Shown: piece after piece, positions 1 through 10,877 of the stretch
How the letters are laid out: each line of letters opens with the position of its first letter
How positions within the stretch are numbered: position 1 is the stretch's first letter
Assembly (NCBI GenBank): GCA_016648135.1
Contig: JADDOH010001526.1
Coordinates: 57,385-121,384 of the forward strand
From: Agrypnia vestita
Lineage: Eukaryota; Arthropoda; Insecta; Trichoptera; Phryganeidae
Reading direction: 5' to 3'
Length of the DNA stretch: 64,000 nucleotides
Translations under genes and position numbers: made by a program
Notes under the pieces: generated by a model
What the model was told of the DNA's origin: nothing
Databases searched by the model: none
Seen by the model: the letters and a program-made list of their open reading frames with translations, nothing else

Positions 1-195
1 CTGGACGATGTTGTAAAAGTCCTAAAATTTAAAAAAAAGTACTAAAGGTATATTGGATTAGAAATACCCGAGAATGGACCGTGATAAGAAGAGTCGTTGA
101 GCTGCTGCGAGCTACCCAAGATAGACATGGTTTCTTTCGGGTGATCGTCAACGTCCGACAGGACACTTAAAGAAGAACAAGTAAAAGAATCCGCT

Positions 196-1111
196 ATATC
201 GTCACTTCAGTTCTATCTTGTCGTAAGGTCAAAATTGTCGTTTGACTTATTGTGATGATGTTAGATTTTGAGACTTGCTCTACAAATCGCTCCAATCCAT
301 TTTATCATACCTACTTTAGATTATTTGGTACAGAATTCCATTTTTTAGTATGTGCTGAAATATCCGTGTTTGATCAGTTCTATTTTGTCGTATGTATTAT
401 CAACTCCATTCATTCTAATATGAAAATTATAAAAAAAAGTTAGTTCTATTGAATTACAGTGCTGGTGGTGACGGACAATCCTTTGTTCCATATACTCAAG
501 TAAAGCAATTCAGACAAAAACATAATGATATACTTACATAAAGTATAAGACAAACATGGATTCGACATCATTCGTAGATAATCAATTAAAAAAAAAACAC
601 ATCATAGACGTGGAAAACCTTTAAAATTTTCCATTATTTTAGGATGATTGACTTTTAAGGCTTTAACTGAGGAAAAACAACGTGATCTTGCATCAATGCT
701 TTCATACATGCACCGGTTGATAAAATATTTTTCGAAAATTTACATAAAAATCATTGATTTTGCCTTTATTATAATTTTTAATTTAGTATTCCTTTATTAT
801 TTTATTTTTAACTCAGTTAAAAGTTTCTCTGGTCTTGTAAATTAAAATTTATTGTAGTATTTCTATTGTTTAAATTAATATTTTTTGGTAGTTTCAATTT
901 TTATCAAGCTTTAATATACAAAAAAAATGGTACTAGGTAAATGTAATTTTTCTCTTGCAAATGACGTAATAAAAAAATAGAATATTATCGTTTACTCGGA
1001 AAACAATAATATTGTTTCCTGTTGTTGGAAAATCGATTTCAAACTTTGAATGCGTTTTTCTCAAAACTGTTGTTTTGACCTTACGACAAGATAGGACTGG
1101 GGTGACGATAT
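196..1111. mobile_element. Segment bounded by ~42-bp inverted repeats (possible non-autonomous DNA element)
   Basis: The left arm (196-237) and the right arm (1070-1111, reverse complement) share the run TCTTGTCGTAAGGTCAAAA, and the surrounding bases from ATATCGTCAC onward also match, with only a few mismatches over about 42 bases. The 0.8 kb between them is AT-rich with no recognisable coding. Inverted arms this far apart are expected of a small DNA transposon or of two opposed repeat copies. No target-site duplication was identified, so the outer limits are uncertain. Confidence 0.4.
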
Positions 1112-1984
1112 GGGTTGCCAAGACCACCTCGGGCTGAAGAGCTAGGATTGTGTGCGGTGTATAAATGTGGGTACACACACAGATATATCGCATAATCGCG
1201 GATCGATTTTGATCGTAGGCAGGTCCGATTAATTAGAATAGCCTTAAATAATGTACGGTATTTTTGGCGTAATTAGCTGTTACCGGCTCCACAAGGCGTG
1301 TAACACTTTGTCAAGTGGTGGCTCCGTGAATGCTAATGTATTACGCGAATAAAAAATCAATAATGGCGGATGCCTTCGTACGAAAACCGGTTGGGTATTA
1401 TTTATTTTATAATCCAAAAGCTTCAAGCGTAACATCGGATTATTTAATAAGACGCTCTTTGCATAAATATTCACGCCGCAAAAGTATTACTCATTTGGAA
1501 AAAACGCAAAACTTGTTTTTCGAAAGGTCAAATGTTCAAGTGGATAATGTTGTGAATCTTATTTCAAAATATTTTTAATGTTTACAAATATTTGCAGTAA
1601 TGCTTTTTGTAAAATAGTAATTTAAAGATAGCAAAATAGTATCCATAAGCTATTACAATGTATTCCATATTTTCCTAAAAACTTAATTTTTGTTTTTGAA
1701 TTTAGAAGAATTTTACAAATCACAATGATCGCTTGCATTAAATAATTCTTTTCTGAATGCTATTAACTTCAAAAATCAAACGTCACTTTTATAATAATAC
1801 AAATCAACAGATATCGTTGTAATGATAAAACTGATTTTATAAAACGAATGAATGATTATCGTATTGTCACCAGGAATACGTCTCTCTGCCAAAATTTCAA
1901 AGCGATTGTTCGCCAGGAAGTGCGTCGAATAAAGGCGTGTAATAAAAATAAATAAAATAAGTAAAAGCCTCTCTTAAGGACCGC
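1112..1984. other. No gene seen
   Basis: AT-rich sequence with short open frames on both strands (1280-1474 minus, 1330-1578 plus) that overlap each other and resemble no known protein. I see nothing else that can be supported. Confidence 0.5.
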
Positions 1985-2105
1985 CATCTATTTCCACATA
2001 CAACTAATTATATGAGCAAGTGTTAAAGGCAACAGGAACAGAAGGCGTCCGCGAAAGATGTGGCAAGATCAAATGAACCAAATCTTGGAGGCTCTGTTAA
2101 AAGTT
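1985..2105 (+). pseudogene. RTE-like LINE C-terminal fragment (copy 1 of 5)
   Basis: The DNA aligns with the fragment at 52436-52560 and with the reverse complement of 15720-15860. All carry the same order of words: a basic stretch equivalent to GRPRKTW, then HDQI, then a segment ending in PVK. In this copy the frame is broken by several indels and only about 120 bp remain. It is a dead piece of a non-LTR retrotransposon 3' end and is followed directly by another LINE tail. Confidence 0.55.
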
Positions 2106-2122
2106 TTAACAACCAAGCAGCG

Positions 2123-2350
2123 TGTATTTATTTATATTTATTTATTTATGGAAAACTAACAGTACATATAAAAATCAGAATACACATGAATATTAAATAG
2201 AATAGAGACCATCTTACAAGTTTTCACAGAATTAGCATGTAATGTATATATATATAGCAACAATAACATAAGTTATACAAAAAAATTAAAAAGTGAAACA
2301 AAGCATGAAAGTCAAAGAATTAAAGGTAAAGGGGGAATCAGTAATGAGAA
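2123..2350 (-). mobile_element. 3' end of a non-LTR retrotransposon with AATAAA-type tail
   Basis: Read on the minus strand, the segment ends in a run of TAAATAAATA units at about 2125-2150, preceded by GTTAGTTTTCCAT. Such tails are characteristic of LINE 3' untranslated ends. The same wording (CTGTTAGTGTCTC then AATAAA units) occurs at 19775-19850 and 20030-20100, also on the minus strand. The upstream limit is a guess and no coding remains. Confidence 0.45.
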
Positions 2351-2368
2351 GAAAGGACAGATCTACTT

Positions 2369-2694
2369 AGTAAAAAACTAACCTATAAAAACCAAGTTTT
2401 TATTACACTCCCATTCTCATTGAAAGAGGTTTCTCGCCTACTCCACGTGTCGGGTTCGAAAATAAACAATATATAAATCGTTAAAATTTCGAAAAATCCA
2501 AAATTAAACTACCTATAATTATTAATTTATTTAAACGAAAATTTGGTAGATCATTTTCATCGTCGCCACAAGTCTGTCTGCAAAGTTTCAGCTCGATTGT
2601 ATAACGGGAAAAGGATTAAAAATCGATCTAAAGTTTTTTCGCAGACAAGCAGACAAGCTGATAAGAAGTCGCTACGAGTTAAAAGAAAGGGAGT
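2369..2694 (-). repeat. 326-bp interspersed repeat, family K (copy 1, complete unit)
   Basis: On the minus strand the unit begins ACTCCCTTTCTTTTAACTCG and ends AAACTTGGTTTTTATAGG followed by AGTTTTTTACT. The same order of blocks is found at 27639-28192, 48999-49315 and 49313-49638. Shared blocks include CTTTGGATCGATTTTTAACC, CAGACTCGTGGCGA and AATAATTATAGTATAAT. The length equals the 326-bp head-to-tail period at 49 kb. No open frame is conserved. The near-terminal hairpin GGGAGT...ACTCCC could suggest rolling-circle or tandem ancestry, but no class can be assigned. Confidence 0.65.
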
Positions 2695-2699
2695 AAAAA

Positions 2700-3620
2700 A
2701 AAATATAGCATAAATAAATCTATCTGATCAATACATATATGAGGTCTAGACAAAAGAAAAAAAGATGGATTAAATTACATATACGAGGTCTGGAAAAAAT
2801 GGTGTTGTAGGACAAAAGAGACGTTCCATTGGATGATTTGTTAGCAGTTAGTTAATTTGGATTTATATATAATTTTTACAGAATAATTAGAATGATTTAT
2901 TATTAGTTCATCTGCTAACTTTACTTTAAGCATCCTTGAACTTCTTAGCCTTACGTTAATATTGTTCCGAACAATAACCATTATTATTGGCAGCCCGCCG
3001 GAAATATTATTTCCCGACCAGAGTGACAGGTTTGGGAGCTGGAGGTATACAAAACGTGATGTTGAGGACGATCGCTTAGTCGCCAAGATAAACCGGCTTA
3101 ATTAAATCGAGATCTTTGTTAGCAAACAGTTGAATCCTCTTCAATAATTGCCAAGTGTTTAATTAAAATATCAATTTTACCGTCAATACGAAAGCAGAGA
3201 CCTAAAGGAAATTATTATTCAGCCGTAATTATATAATGAATGTCACTCTGGCTTTATTTAGCGTCTTTGTTAGAGGAAATGAAAACAGTCTTGGCATTCT
3301 GATATTGTCTATTATGTCCACAGATAAATATTTATGGAACATTTAAATCGGATTGAAGTGATTAGTAAAGTTACATTGTAGTAGATGAAAATTAAAACAT
3401 GCAAATTGGTTTCTAAAATAACGTAAGGTATGAAGATTTTACATTCATTTTAAATGAAATCACTTTTTATTGTCGATTTGCGATTTCAGAACATACAGGA
3501 TTATTTACATTTTTTTTATCTATTTATATTCCAAATTATTTTTTTGAACATAACAAGCCCCACAAAACGTTTTAAAGAGACGTTTGTCTGCAGGATTCAT
3601 TTTTACAATTAATATTTCAA
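2700..3620. other. No gene seen
   Basis: Near 2735 and 2779 there is a short imperfect direct repeat of ACATATAYGAGGTCT. A GC-richer patch at 2985-3110 holds an 81-codon minus-strand frame with no recognisable similarity. Otherwise the stretch is AT-rich and featureless. Confidence 0.45.
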
Positions 3621-3639
3621 TTTTTTTTTATTTCAATTT

Positions 3640-4665
3640 TTATTTTTTTATTTAACATAACATTACATTAAATTACATAACAAATATAATTATACAATAA
3701 TAATTTATCATACAATCACATGATAAAATATGTAATTACCCAACTAGGCTGGCCTGTTTTAGGGCAAGTTATATATTTCATTTTTGAATATCAAAAATAA
3801 TAACATGATACACATCAATTTCACATGATACACTTCAATTCATATATTTGTTCATAAATAGGCCATGTCGTTTGACATTAACCACCTTCTGAATTTCACC
3901 ACCGATTTTGGAGTCAACAGGCATGTTGGAAAGGCGCCTTGTATTTCGTGAAATAGCATGGACATCAAATATTCTAGTGTTCTCGTTCCATATTTGTTTG
4001 TTACTCTTGGAACAATCAAAGCTTTATTTTTAGCACGTCTTTCTGCCATGAGCAACCACCTTCTTGTATATTTCACTTTCGTGATTTTATTTAATCAGTA
4101 TAAATAGTATTAACCCATGAACTAGCAGAATATTGACCGATGTATACACTAATTTAATATTTTGCTTTTGATCATGAACTTGTGTGGTTACGATATTTTT
4201 TACAATGGCAGATTGAAGGCTTTGTATCGGTTTTATATTCGATTTACTGGAGAGGCCCCACGATCTTATACCATATCTTAATGTTGATTTTACCAAAGAA
4301 AAATAAATAATTCTTGAAACAGGCTTTGGTATAATGTATTGAATATTTTGTAAAATCAGCTAGATAGTGCCCTAAGGCTCGAGCAAATTTTCTATATCTG
4401 CTGATCCCATTTGAAATGTTCATCTATGAGTAGCCCAAAGTATTTATGAGTTTTTACATATTCCACTGTGCTACAAAAGCATTTATTTGCAATCCTTTTG
4501 TGTATACAGTTGAAATTATGAGCAATTATATAAAGTTTGACATTAAAATGAGCATGTGGTGATGTTATATGCATGCATTTGTTTTTTTTGGCATTGATTT
4601 TTAGTCCCATGTCATGAGACCATTTCATTGATTGTTTTACGTTATCATAAAAATCGTGTCTTGAC
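3640..4665 (-). pseudogene. Degenerate LINE reverse transcriptase C-terminus and 3' UTR (CR1/Jockey-like)
   Basis: Reading down from 4665 the minus strand gives, in three frame-shifted pieces, a typical non-LTR reverse transcriptase end. First is MKWSHDMGLKINAKKNKC (palm and thumb, 4628-4574), with KYFGLLIDEHFKWDQQI near 4395. Next is LVKSTLRYGIRSWG (4296-4255). Last is a C-terminal piece with VTNKYGTRTLEYL and FRRWL (4076-3852). The pattern of ...LGhhIDsphpWppHI then LhhS.hpYGIhhWG is standard for these enzymes. Several frameshifts and missing segments make it non-functional. The A/T-rich stretch to about 3640 is probably its 3' UTR. Confidence 0.8.
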
Positions 4666-4679
4666 CGCCATCATATTAA

Positions 4680-5145
4680 AAATACTAATAATATTAAAAA
4701 AGTTCTTAAAAATCAACTTGTTTCACATCTATTAATTTCTGCATCCAAAGCGTCCAAATGCCCTTTTTTTGTCATATTTTCAGAATTACAATAAATTCTT
4801 TTATTTTAAAGAGCTTTTTCGCTCGTTTATCGGTCACTGAAATAGAGAACTATTTTCTCATCACTCTGTAATGTAAAATAAATTGCCTGCGAAATAATAT
4901 TCTAATTTATTTACAACAATTTGAATTTAAATTTACAAAAATACAGGCTGTATAATTAAATATTAATCTGGAAAGAAAAAGTTTTTTTTTAAATAATAAA
5001 TAAAAGAATTTACTTCTACCTGTGTCGTATACTTTCTGTGATGTAATTTAAAATGTTGTATTTTTGTGAAGGTCAGATTTTTAAACATGTACCTTATACC
5101 TTAAATAAATTTTAAAGACATTTCACGTTAAAAAGATAAAATTTA
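4680..5145. other. No gene seen
   Basis: AT-rich unique-looking sequence with homopolymer runs. I see no gene, repeat copy or structured element. Confidence 0.5.
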
Positions 5146-5148
5146 AAT

Positions 5149-5617
5149 ACAGGTGTCTCATAACTAGTAGCAAAAACTTTGGGGAGTTTTCCTCATTTTA
5201 AATAGAAAATAATCTGTACACTTTTCGTGAAACGTCAACAGTTAAGGAGACAAGCCACATCTTTTTAGTTCGCATTTTTTTTTCTCAATATTTATGACCT
5301 ATTATCTGTATCATGATAGTAACTTACGTCGAAAGTTAAAAAATCATTAGCTTTGACATCTACAATTCAAATAAAATGATTAAAACTATGCATACATTTA
5401 TTTGACTTGAATCAAGGCGAATGAATTTCTGATATTCGATATACATTAGTTTCATGATAGTCTAACATTTTACAAAAGATAGGTCAGAAATATTGAAAAA
5501 ATAATTGATGTCGATTATCTCCTTTAACCGATAACATTTCATTAAAAATGTAAATAATATTTTCTGAGAAATACTTCCTCTTAAGTTTTTTCTACTAGCT
5601 CCAAGACATCCCTCATA
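5149..5617. mobile_element. Foldback MITE, family A (copy 1)
   Basis: The two ends are long imperfect inverted repeats of about 110 bp. Outermost are AGGTGTCTCATAACTAGTAG on the left and AGGGATGTCTTGGAGCTAGT on the right (reverse complement). Next come conserved inner blocks GAGACAAGCCACATC and GAGATAATCGACATC, then TTTTTCAATATTTCTGAC. No transposase is encoded. The same arms recur at 11878-12342, and parts recur near 40160-40270 and 62530-62645, so this is a multi-copy non-autonomous DNA element. The superfamily is not determined. Confidence 0.65.
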
Positions 5618-5620
5618 TGT

Positions 5621-5965
5621 TTAGATTTGCCCAGAAAACCAATATAACCTGTTGGTGCTGAACGTTGAACGCGCGTCAAGTGTTGCTTTAAATGCACGTA
5701 GCCGAGTTGAGCAGACGTGTGTAAAAATTACCGCTACTTGAATCTCATCGTCAGTGATGTAACGATTCAGTTCGAGTGAATTATCTAGAGATGGAGCAAC
5801 CCCCCGTAACCGGATTCCACCGAGTTTTGTGGTTTTACGGTCCGACTCCCGTGAATTTAAAACATGCTCTTGATTCATCACCAAATATATTCTTACGTCC
5901 GTTTCTGTGTTATAACCGTTAAGCGGTTTAAAGTTAACGGAATTTGAAATATCGAGTTCAATCAA
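5621..5965 (-). CDS. Unidentified 115-codon open frame, possible relic of an element or gene
   Basis: An uninterrupted minus-strand frame of 114 residues follows directly beside the MITE end. Its composition is more protein-like than the surrounding AT-rich frames: it is GC-richer, with mixed charged residues such as NQEHVLNSRESDRKTTK and LNRYITDDEIQVAV. I do not recognise the family. No signal peptide, membrane segment or metal-binding motif is evident, and the first methionine at 5965 need not be the true start. It could be an exon-like or transposon-derived fragment, or chance. Confidence 0.25.
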   Translation of the reverse strand: MIELDISNSVNFKPLNGYNTETDVRIYLVMNQEHVLNSRESDRKTTKLGGIRLRGVAPSLDNSLELNRYITDDEIQVAVIFTHVCSTRLRAFKATLDARSTFSTNRLYWFSGQI

Positions 5966-6044
5966 TAATTTTTAATTTTTATCCCAGAGAAAATGTTACA
6001 ATAAGTGCGATAGAATCCTCTGGGGTATTATGCCGTGTTTTTGT

Positions 6045-6115
6045 GACCTTTCTGGCTGACGTTTCGGATCCCATTGCTGGGGTCATTTCTATCAGGGTCC
6101 ATCATCAATTAATGT
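6045..6115 (-). repeat. Penelope-type terminal motif (TGATGA ... CGAAACGTC), minus strand
   Basis: On the minus strand the order is TTGATGATGGACCCTGATAG, then CCCCAGCAATGGGATC, then CGAAACGTCAGCC. This block resembles the hairpin-rich terminal segments found at the ends of Penelope-like elements. The inverted match GATGATGGACCCTGATAGAA is repeated at 6869-6895 on the plus strand, so the LINE between them is flanked by oppositely oriented copies. Confidence 0.5.
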
Positions 6116-6117
6116 TA

Positions 6118-6865
6118 AAGATCTAGGTGTTAGATTTGTAAGCAACCTAACATTTCACGATCACATAAAGACGATCAGTGGTAATGCTTTGAGAATGTTA
6201 GGATTTGTTCTGCGTACTGCCAGGGTTTTAGAGAATACCCGCGTACTGAGAACTCTTTACACTCCTTGGTGCGGAGTAGACTCGAGAGTGGCTCGATGAT
6301 CTGGGGGCCACATGAGGGCAAGTACTCTCTTTGGTGGAGAAAGTCCAAAAGAAGTTTCTGAGATATCTCTACATGAGAGAGTACGGGCATTATCCTTGGC
6401 TTTACCCAACTGAGTTTCTCCAGGGTATGCTTGGCTACAATAGTCTAGAGACTAGAAGGAATGTGTATTTGATTACACATTTTTATTGATTGTTGCGCGG
6501 TATGATCGGTAATCCTGAAATTATGCAGAGCATTGGTTTGTATGTTCCTGATAATTACATTAGACATCGTCAGTATAGATTGTTTCACATTCTTATATAC
6601 AGGACTAACCTGCCGATGGTTATGTCTGTTGGAAGAGCCACAGCTATGCTGAACAAAATCGCTTTGGGTATTGATATATTCCATGTGTCTGAGGGGGTTT
6701 TCCGAAGCGGGATTCTCCTACACCTTTGACGAGATTTTATGTTATTTTTAATTTATTAAATATTTTTATTTTGATATATACTTCCTAATATGTATGCCTT
6801 AAACATTTTGTTTGTAATGTACATATTATCAAATAAATTGAATTGAATTGAAATTGAAATTGAAT
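6118..6865 (+). pseudogene. LINE reverse transcriptase C-terminus with GAATT-repeat tail (family L, copy 1)
   Basis: The frame starting at 6118 gives KDLGVRFVSNLTFHDHIK and then ALRMLGFVLRTARVL, the hallmark of CR1/Jockey-type reverse transcriptase thumb regions. A frameshift near 6275 leads to RSRLESGSMIWGPHEGKY. Another near 6340 leads to KKFLRYLYMREYGHYPW and on to a stop at about 6727, with one internal stop at 6488. The 3' UTR ends in AAATAAATTGAATTGAATTG, a short-repeat tail used instead of poly(A). Two frameshifts and a stop make it inactive. Matching 3' ends lie at 7205-7567 and 39481-39771. Confidence 0.85.
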
Positions 6866-6867
6866 CA

Positions 6868-7204
6868 GGGCTGATGATGGACCCTGATAGAAATGGCAAG
6901 TTTTGTAATATTTGTTTGTACTCCAGGAAAAATGCAAAGGTAACAAATTCTGCATTCGCAATATGCACCCAATCATCTTCTTGCAGATCATCGGCAACTG
7001 AATCACTCCAACTGCTACTTGATGACTCAAGAACTCAACACCCACTTTTCATTTTTATGCCCTATGAAATCGGATTCGTTGCTAGAACTCCGATTATAAC
7101 TCGTTTCCGACAATTTTTCATATTTTTGTCACAATATATATCGACAATACATTATTTTTTGCAAAAAAAACATTACTTGTTATTTCATTATAAAAAAAAG
7201 TGTA
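6868..7204 (+). other. Penelope-type motif fragment, then sequence without a recognised gene
   Basis: The start (6868-6900) reads GGCTGATGATGGACCCTGAT, the inverse of the block at 6079-6113. The remaining 300 bp carry a 112-codon plus-strand frame that is low-complexity toward its end (F, Y, H, K). I cannot support it as a gene. Confidence 0.35.
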
Positions 7205-7567
7205 TTATGTAATCATGGAATGTGTATTTGAATACGCATTTAATCGATTGTTGCACAGTGTAATCAATAATCCTGAAATTATGCGGCGCATTGGTTTGTT
7301 TATCCTTGATAATTAACTTATGTAGCGTCAGCATGGATTGTTTCACATTCCAATACACAGGACCAACCTGCCGATGATTATGCCTGTTGGAAGAAGAGCC
7401 ACCGCCGTGCTGAATAATATCACTTCGTTCTGAAGTAAGATTCTCCTACATCTTTGATGAATTATTTTTGAATACTTTATATTAATAAAAATGTTATAAA
7501 ATTCATGAGTTAAATAAATGTTTGTAATGTAAATGTTATATAGCAAATTAATTGAATTGAATTGAAT
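7205..7567 (+). pseudogene. LINE 3' end, family L (copy 2)
   Basis: The DNA matches 6455-6865 block by block: TTGTTTCACATTC, then ACAGGACCAACCTGCCGATG, then TGCCTGTTGGAAGA, and finally TTGAATTGAATTGAAT. It has lost about 80 bp relative to copy 1 around the end of the coding region and carries several stops. It lies only 340 bp from copy 1 in the same orientation, so it is either an independent insertion or part of a local duplication. Confidence 0.75.
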
Positions 7568-7681
7568 CATGTCATCTTCAAAATATTCTCTATCAGGATC
7601 AATAACAACCTGTAGATGGTCTGTTAGTTAAACAATAAAAAAAAAAATATTTTTTTTTTTTAAATTTTTTTTAAAAAAAAA

Positions 7682-7855
7682 TAGAGATGTGAACACGGAA
7701 TACGTGTCACATCAATATTCTTACTATTTTCAAACTAAGCTAAACGCTTGTGCTATGAAAATAGGACTAACTTGCTAGTCTGCAGTGAGGTTCGAACCCG
7801 CGACCTTTGGATCACGAGGCCAGTGTCCTAACCACAAGACCAACAAGCTACTCTA
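7682..7855 (-). mobile_element. tRNA-derived SINE, family G (copy 1)
   Basis: On the minus strand the head (7855-7774) is tRNA-like. It has an A-box-like TTGGTCTTGTGGTTAGGAC and a perfect B box GGTTCGAACCT. The acceptor ends do not pair, so it is not a working tRNA gene. The body continues through CTATTTTCATAGCACAAGCG to a T-rich end. A copy about 93% identical sits at 55294-55466 in the same orientation with the same limits, which defines the family. It would be transcribed by RNA polymerase III and moved by a partner LINE. Confidence 0.8.
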
Positions 7856-7960
7856 TATATATATATATAGATTATATATATATATATATAATATATATAT
7901 TCTATATATAAGATATATATAATTAATATATATATATAATATAGTATATATATATATCAA
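7853..7960. repeat. TA-rich simple repeat
   Basis: An imperfect alternating TA tract interrupted by single bases. It directly abuts the tRNA-like head of the SINE. Confidence 0.85.
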
Positions 7961-8690
7961 ACCCGCCTTGTCAAACACGTCATTTATCGATTCAAAGAAA
8001 CGAAAAACATTTATTTTGAAATTCTTTTCCATTTAATTACGTCACAAAAATATAAACTGATTTATTTATTCTAATGCATACATTTGACAATGTGTGCATC
8101 CGAATAATCTTTCAGAACTAATTTTGTTTGATTATACCTGCGCTTATACGTATCAGGACCTTTTTTTGAGAAAAAAGAATCCTTTATTTGTGGCGAAATG
8201 TAATCGCTAACGAAATTACAAAGAATAATTTTTGTATTTGAATGTATTTCGTTTAATACTTCACCTGTTGATGAGACGTTATACAGAGGTATAATGTATA
8301 ATTAAGCTCATGTTAAGTAATATTCATTGTAAAGCTCGTTATCTCTACAGAGTTAACGTCGATTCCATCAGTACTATGAAAACAATGTTATTGTTTCGCG
8401 TTAGCTGGTAAATAATTACTGTTCTCTAGATAATTTTGCACATACTGTGAAAATAGAACTACTGGATCAAAGCGAGTGTTTTAGCCACTGTGTTGTTTTA
8501 GACACGATTTAAATGGACTTAGCAGCTAAACGAAGATACTAGTTATTTAGTCTATTCTAAGTTATTAAGTCTAGTTGTTCGGTATTGCTATTTCTAGGCG
8601 CCTCGCGAAACTGGCTTTTGACGTCGACTCTTCCCTCCCCCCTTCCCCTCTTCATCATTTACCTAACAAACAGTTGTAATTCACCTATCG
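7961..8690. other. No gene seen
   Basis: AT-rich sequence with no convincing open frame and no repeat copy that I can match elsewhere in the window. Confidence 0.45.
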
Positions 8691-8692
8691 GA

Positions 8693-9190
8693 GTGCTTAC
8701 TTACTTACCATCACGCCGTTTCCCCGTGGTGGTAGGCAGAGAGGATAGAACGCCACACTCTTCTGTCCTGACCTACAACTCTCGCCTCATCCACATTCAT
8801 ACATCTTCGCATGCAAGCTCGCCGGTTGTTGAGGCTTCTAACGGGACCATTTTCCAGTATCTGGTTGATATGGTCATGCCACGTCTTCCGCGGTCGCCCT
8901 CTCTTTCCATCAACACTTGCATTATATATCTTTCTTATTCTCTCCTCATTCAGAAAAGCATCTGAGCGACCCTTTTTTAATTCTATTAATTATGCTAAGA
9001 TCAGCTTTACATTCATTCCTAATATCTGCATTCTTTACTCTATCATAAATTGATTTGCCACACATACGTCTGAGGGATCTCATCTCCACTGCATTCAATC
9101 TACTTTCGTTCCTCTTCTGCCAGCTCCAGGCTTCGCTTTCACACATCAGTGTTGGTACCAGAATTTCTTCGGAATGAGTGTGTTGAAATA
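8693..9190 (-). pseudogene. RTE-like LINE 3' end (copy 2 of 5)
   Basis: The minus strand from 9170 gives SEAWSWQKRNESRLNAVEMR, then SLRRMCGKSIYDRVKNADIR, then a frame-shifted C-terminal part equivalent to RRACMRRCMNVDEARVV. This is the conserved end of RTE-clade reverse transcriptases. It terminates in a CTTACTTACTTA-type short repeat (read on plus), as do copies 3 and 4. Stops and indels after position 8950 make it a relic. The longest intact frame is 66 codons. Confidence 0.8.
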
Positions 9191-9810
9191 TTGTTGTTAC
9201 TGCTTCAATGCTTATTGAATTTCTGAATTACCTGTTCACCAAGTGTCGTGCCTTCACAGAATAGTAGGAAGTGCTTCGAATTCAAGTTGTATTTACAAAC
9301 ACGGAAGTACACCAATAAATCAAGATCGCAGAGAAATCGAGAAGGATCATTTTCGTGTGGTGAGTGTACCATCCGTTTCTTTCTTATTGTATAAATTATA
9401 GTTTACATTAGTTTCGTATTTATACCCCCATCCCCATCCCTATCCTGTCACCCTTTATTCCCGTATTTCATTCACCAATTCCCGTATCCCGGCGATTCGA
9501 ATCGCACACTAGTCAATTACAAATTTTATAGCTTCCTGTGCATTTTGTTTATGGATCTCTTTATCTGTAAAAAAGTCGTGTATTAGATGGTAGATTTTGT
9601 ATGTTACATACAAGTTATGTGTCCTAGTAGGTCTGTCGAGACACTTTGTGAAGAGTCGTAAAAAATATACTTTATCGCTAAAATTCTCAGGCTTAGGCCG
9701 CCGTTGAAATGTACAGTTTTTAGAAAAATCTCACTCCCTCGTGAGATATAATATTTTCTTAGTATCTCCGCAATTTTTTTCTGAACTCCCTGTTTCCCTT
9801 GTCACTTAAT
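9191..9810. other. No gene seen; one good splice-donor-like site
   Basis: A donor-like GTGAGT follows TTTTCGTGTG at about 9350-9365, but no upstream coding frame can be tied to it. The stretch 9421-9510 is C-rich. Nothing else stands out. Confidence 0.35.
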
Positions 9811-10442
9811 CGGCCGTATTCCGAAAATAGCAATATTCGGATCACAAGATTGTTATCCCAACACTTAATAGATGATAATAAAAAAAAACGAGACTTTGGT
9901 ATACGTCGGTGTTCGGTGTTGTCGTACCAAATAAGGAAATTTGTATATTTGTATATTTCAAAGTAAATACTTTTATTTGAGGTGTCCGATGTCTGAAATG
10001 CCTTTAGAAAAGGGATTGATTTCTTCGGTTCCTTCTTATCCAGGCGGTCTGGTCTTATAGAGCTTCAAACGGATTATCTAAGTAAGTATCTATTGCAAAC
10101 GTAACCTCACAATTCTCATGTTTCGACTAAAATTACACGTATTTAATGCATATAGAAAAATATAATTTCATATTCACTTAATTTCTTCTCCCACAACGTC
10201 CTGATATAAAATTATGGCAAAATTGTTATTTTCGCGTTGGACTCGTATTTATATTTGGCGTTTGACAGATAACCGTCAAGTATTTCTTTCTCACTCTCTC
10301 TCTCGAGTGGAAACTAAATGAAACATTCACCGACGTACACCAACGTCTCGTTTATTTTTTTATTTTTGTTCTCACCTATCAAGTGTTGGGATAACAATCT
10401 AAAGCTCTCAATATTGATATTTTCAGAATACGGCCGATTATT
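9811..10442. mobile_element. 632-bp element with ~65-bp terminal inverted repeats
   Basis: The left end reads ATCGGCCGTATTCCGAAAAT and the right end (reverse complement) reads ATCGGCCGTATTCTGAAAAT. Both continue inward to GATTGTTATCCCAACACTT. The interior has no transposase. It does contain a pyrimidine-rich acceptor and a GTAAGT donor enclosing 38 nt (10044-10081) that stay open in two frames. Flanks are T/A-rich and no clean target duplication could be fixed. Confidence 0.55.
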
Positions 10443-10870
10443 ATATTACACCTTTAACAATGTTCCCTCGTGTGAAACGGAGGACATTTTTAATCTCACT
10501 TTTGATAAGCATTTCGTGTAGACGGCGCAAATAATAAAATTTATTTATTTTCTCATACATGTTAACGTATATGCTTAAGTGCCTTATTTTCACAAAAATT
10601 GGATTTTTGTACAGAAAAATAAAGTCCCGGCGTATTAAATACAAGTAGGGTGGCGGCTCATGTTTGAGATAAGTGAAAGAAATAAGAAGAAAAATGATGA
10701 TGGCGTATTTGATTATTACATCATCTGACATTATCTGAAGAGTATGTAACAACTGAGTTTTCGAGTTTCGAATATTTCAATTTCTTCGATGGAATTTGGT
10801 TGATCGCGAGATAAAATTATTACAGAATTGTTGCTATATAATTAATTTAGAGTCATAAACAACTGATTTT
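10443..10870. other. No gene seen
   Basis: A 103-codon minus-strand frame at 10441-10752 is hydrophobic and AT-driven, with no family resemblance. I do not call it a gene. Confidence 0.4.
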
Positions 10871-10877
10871 TGATTTC

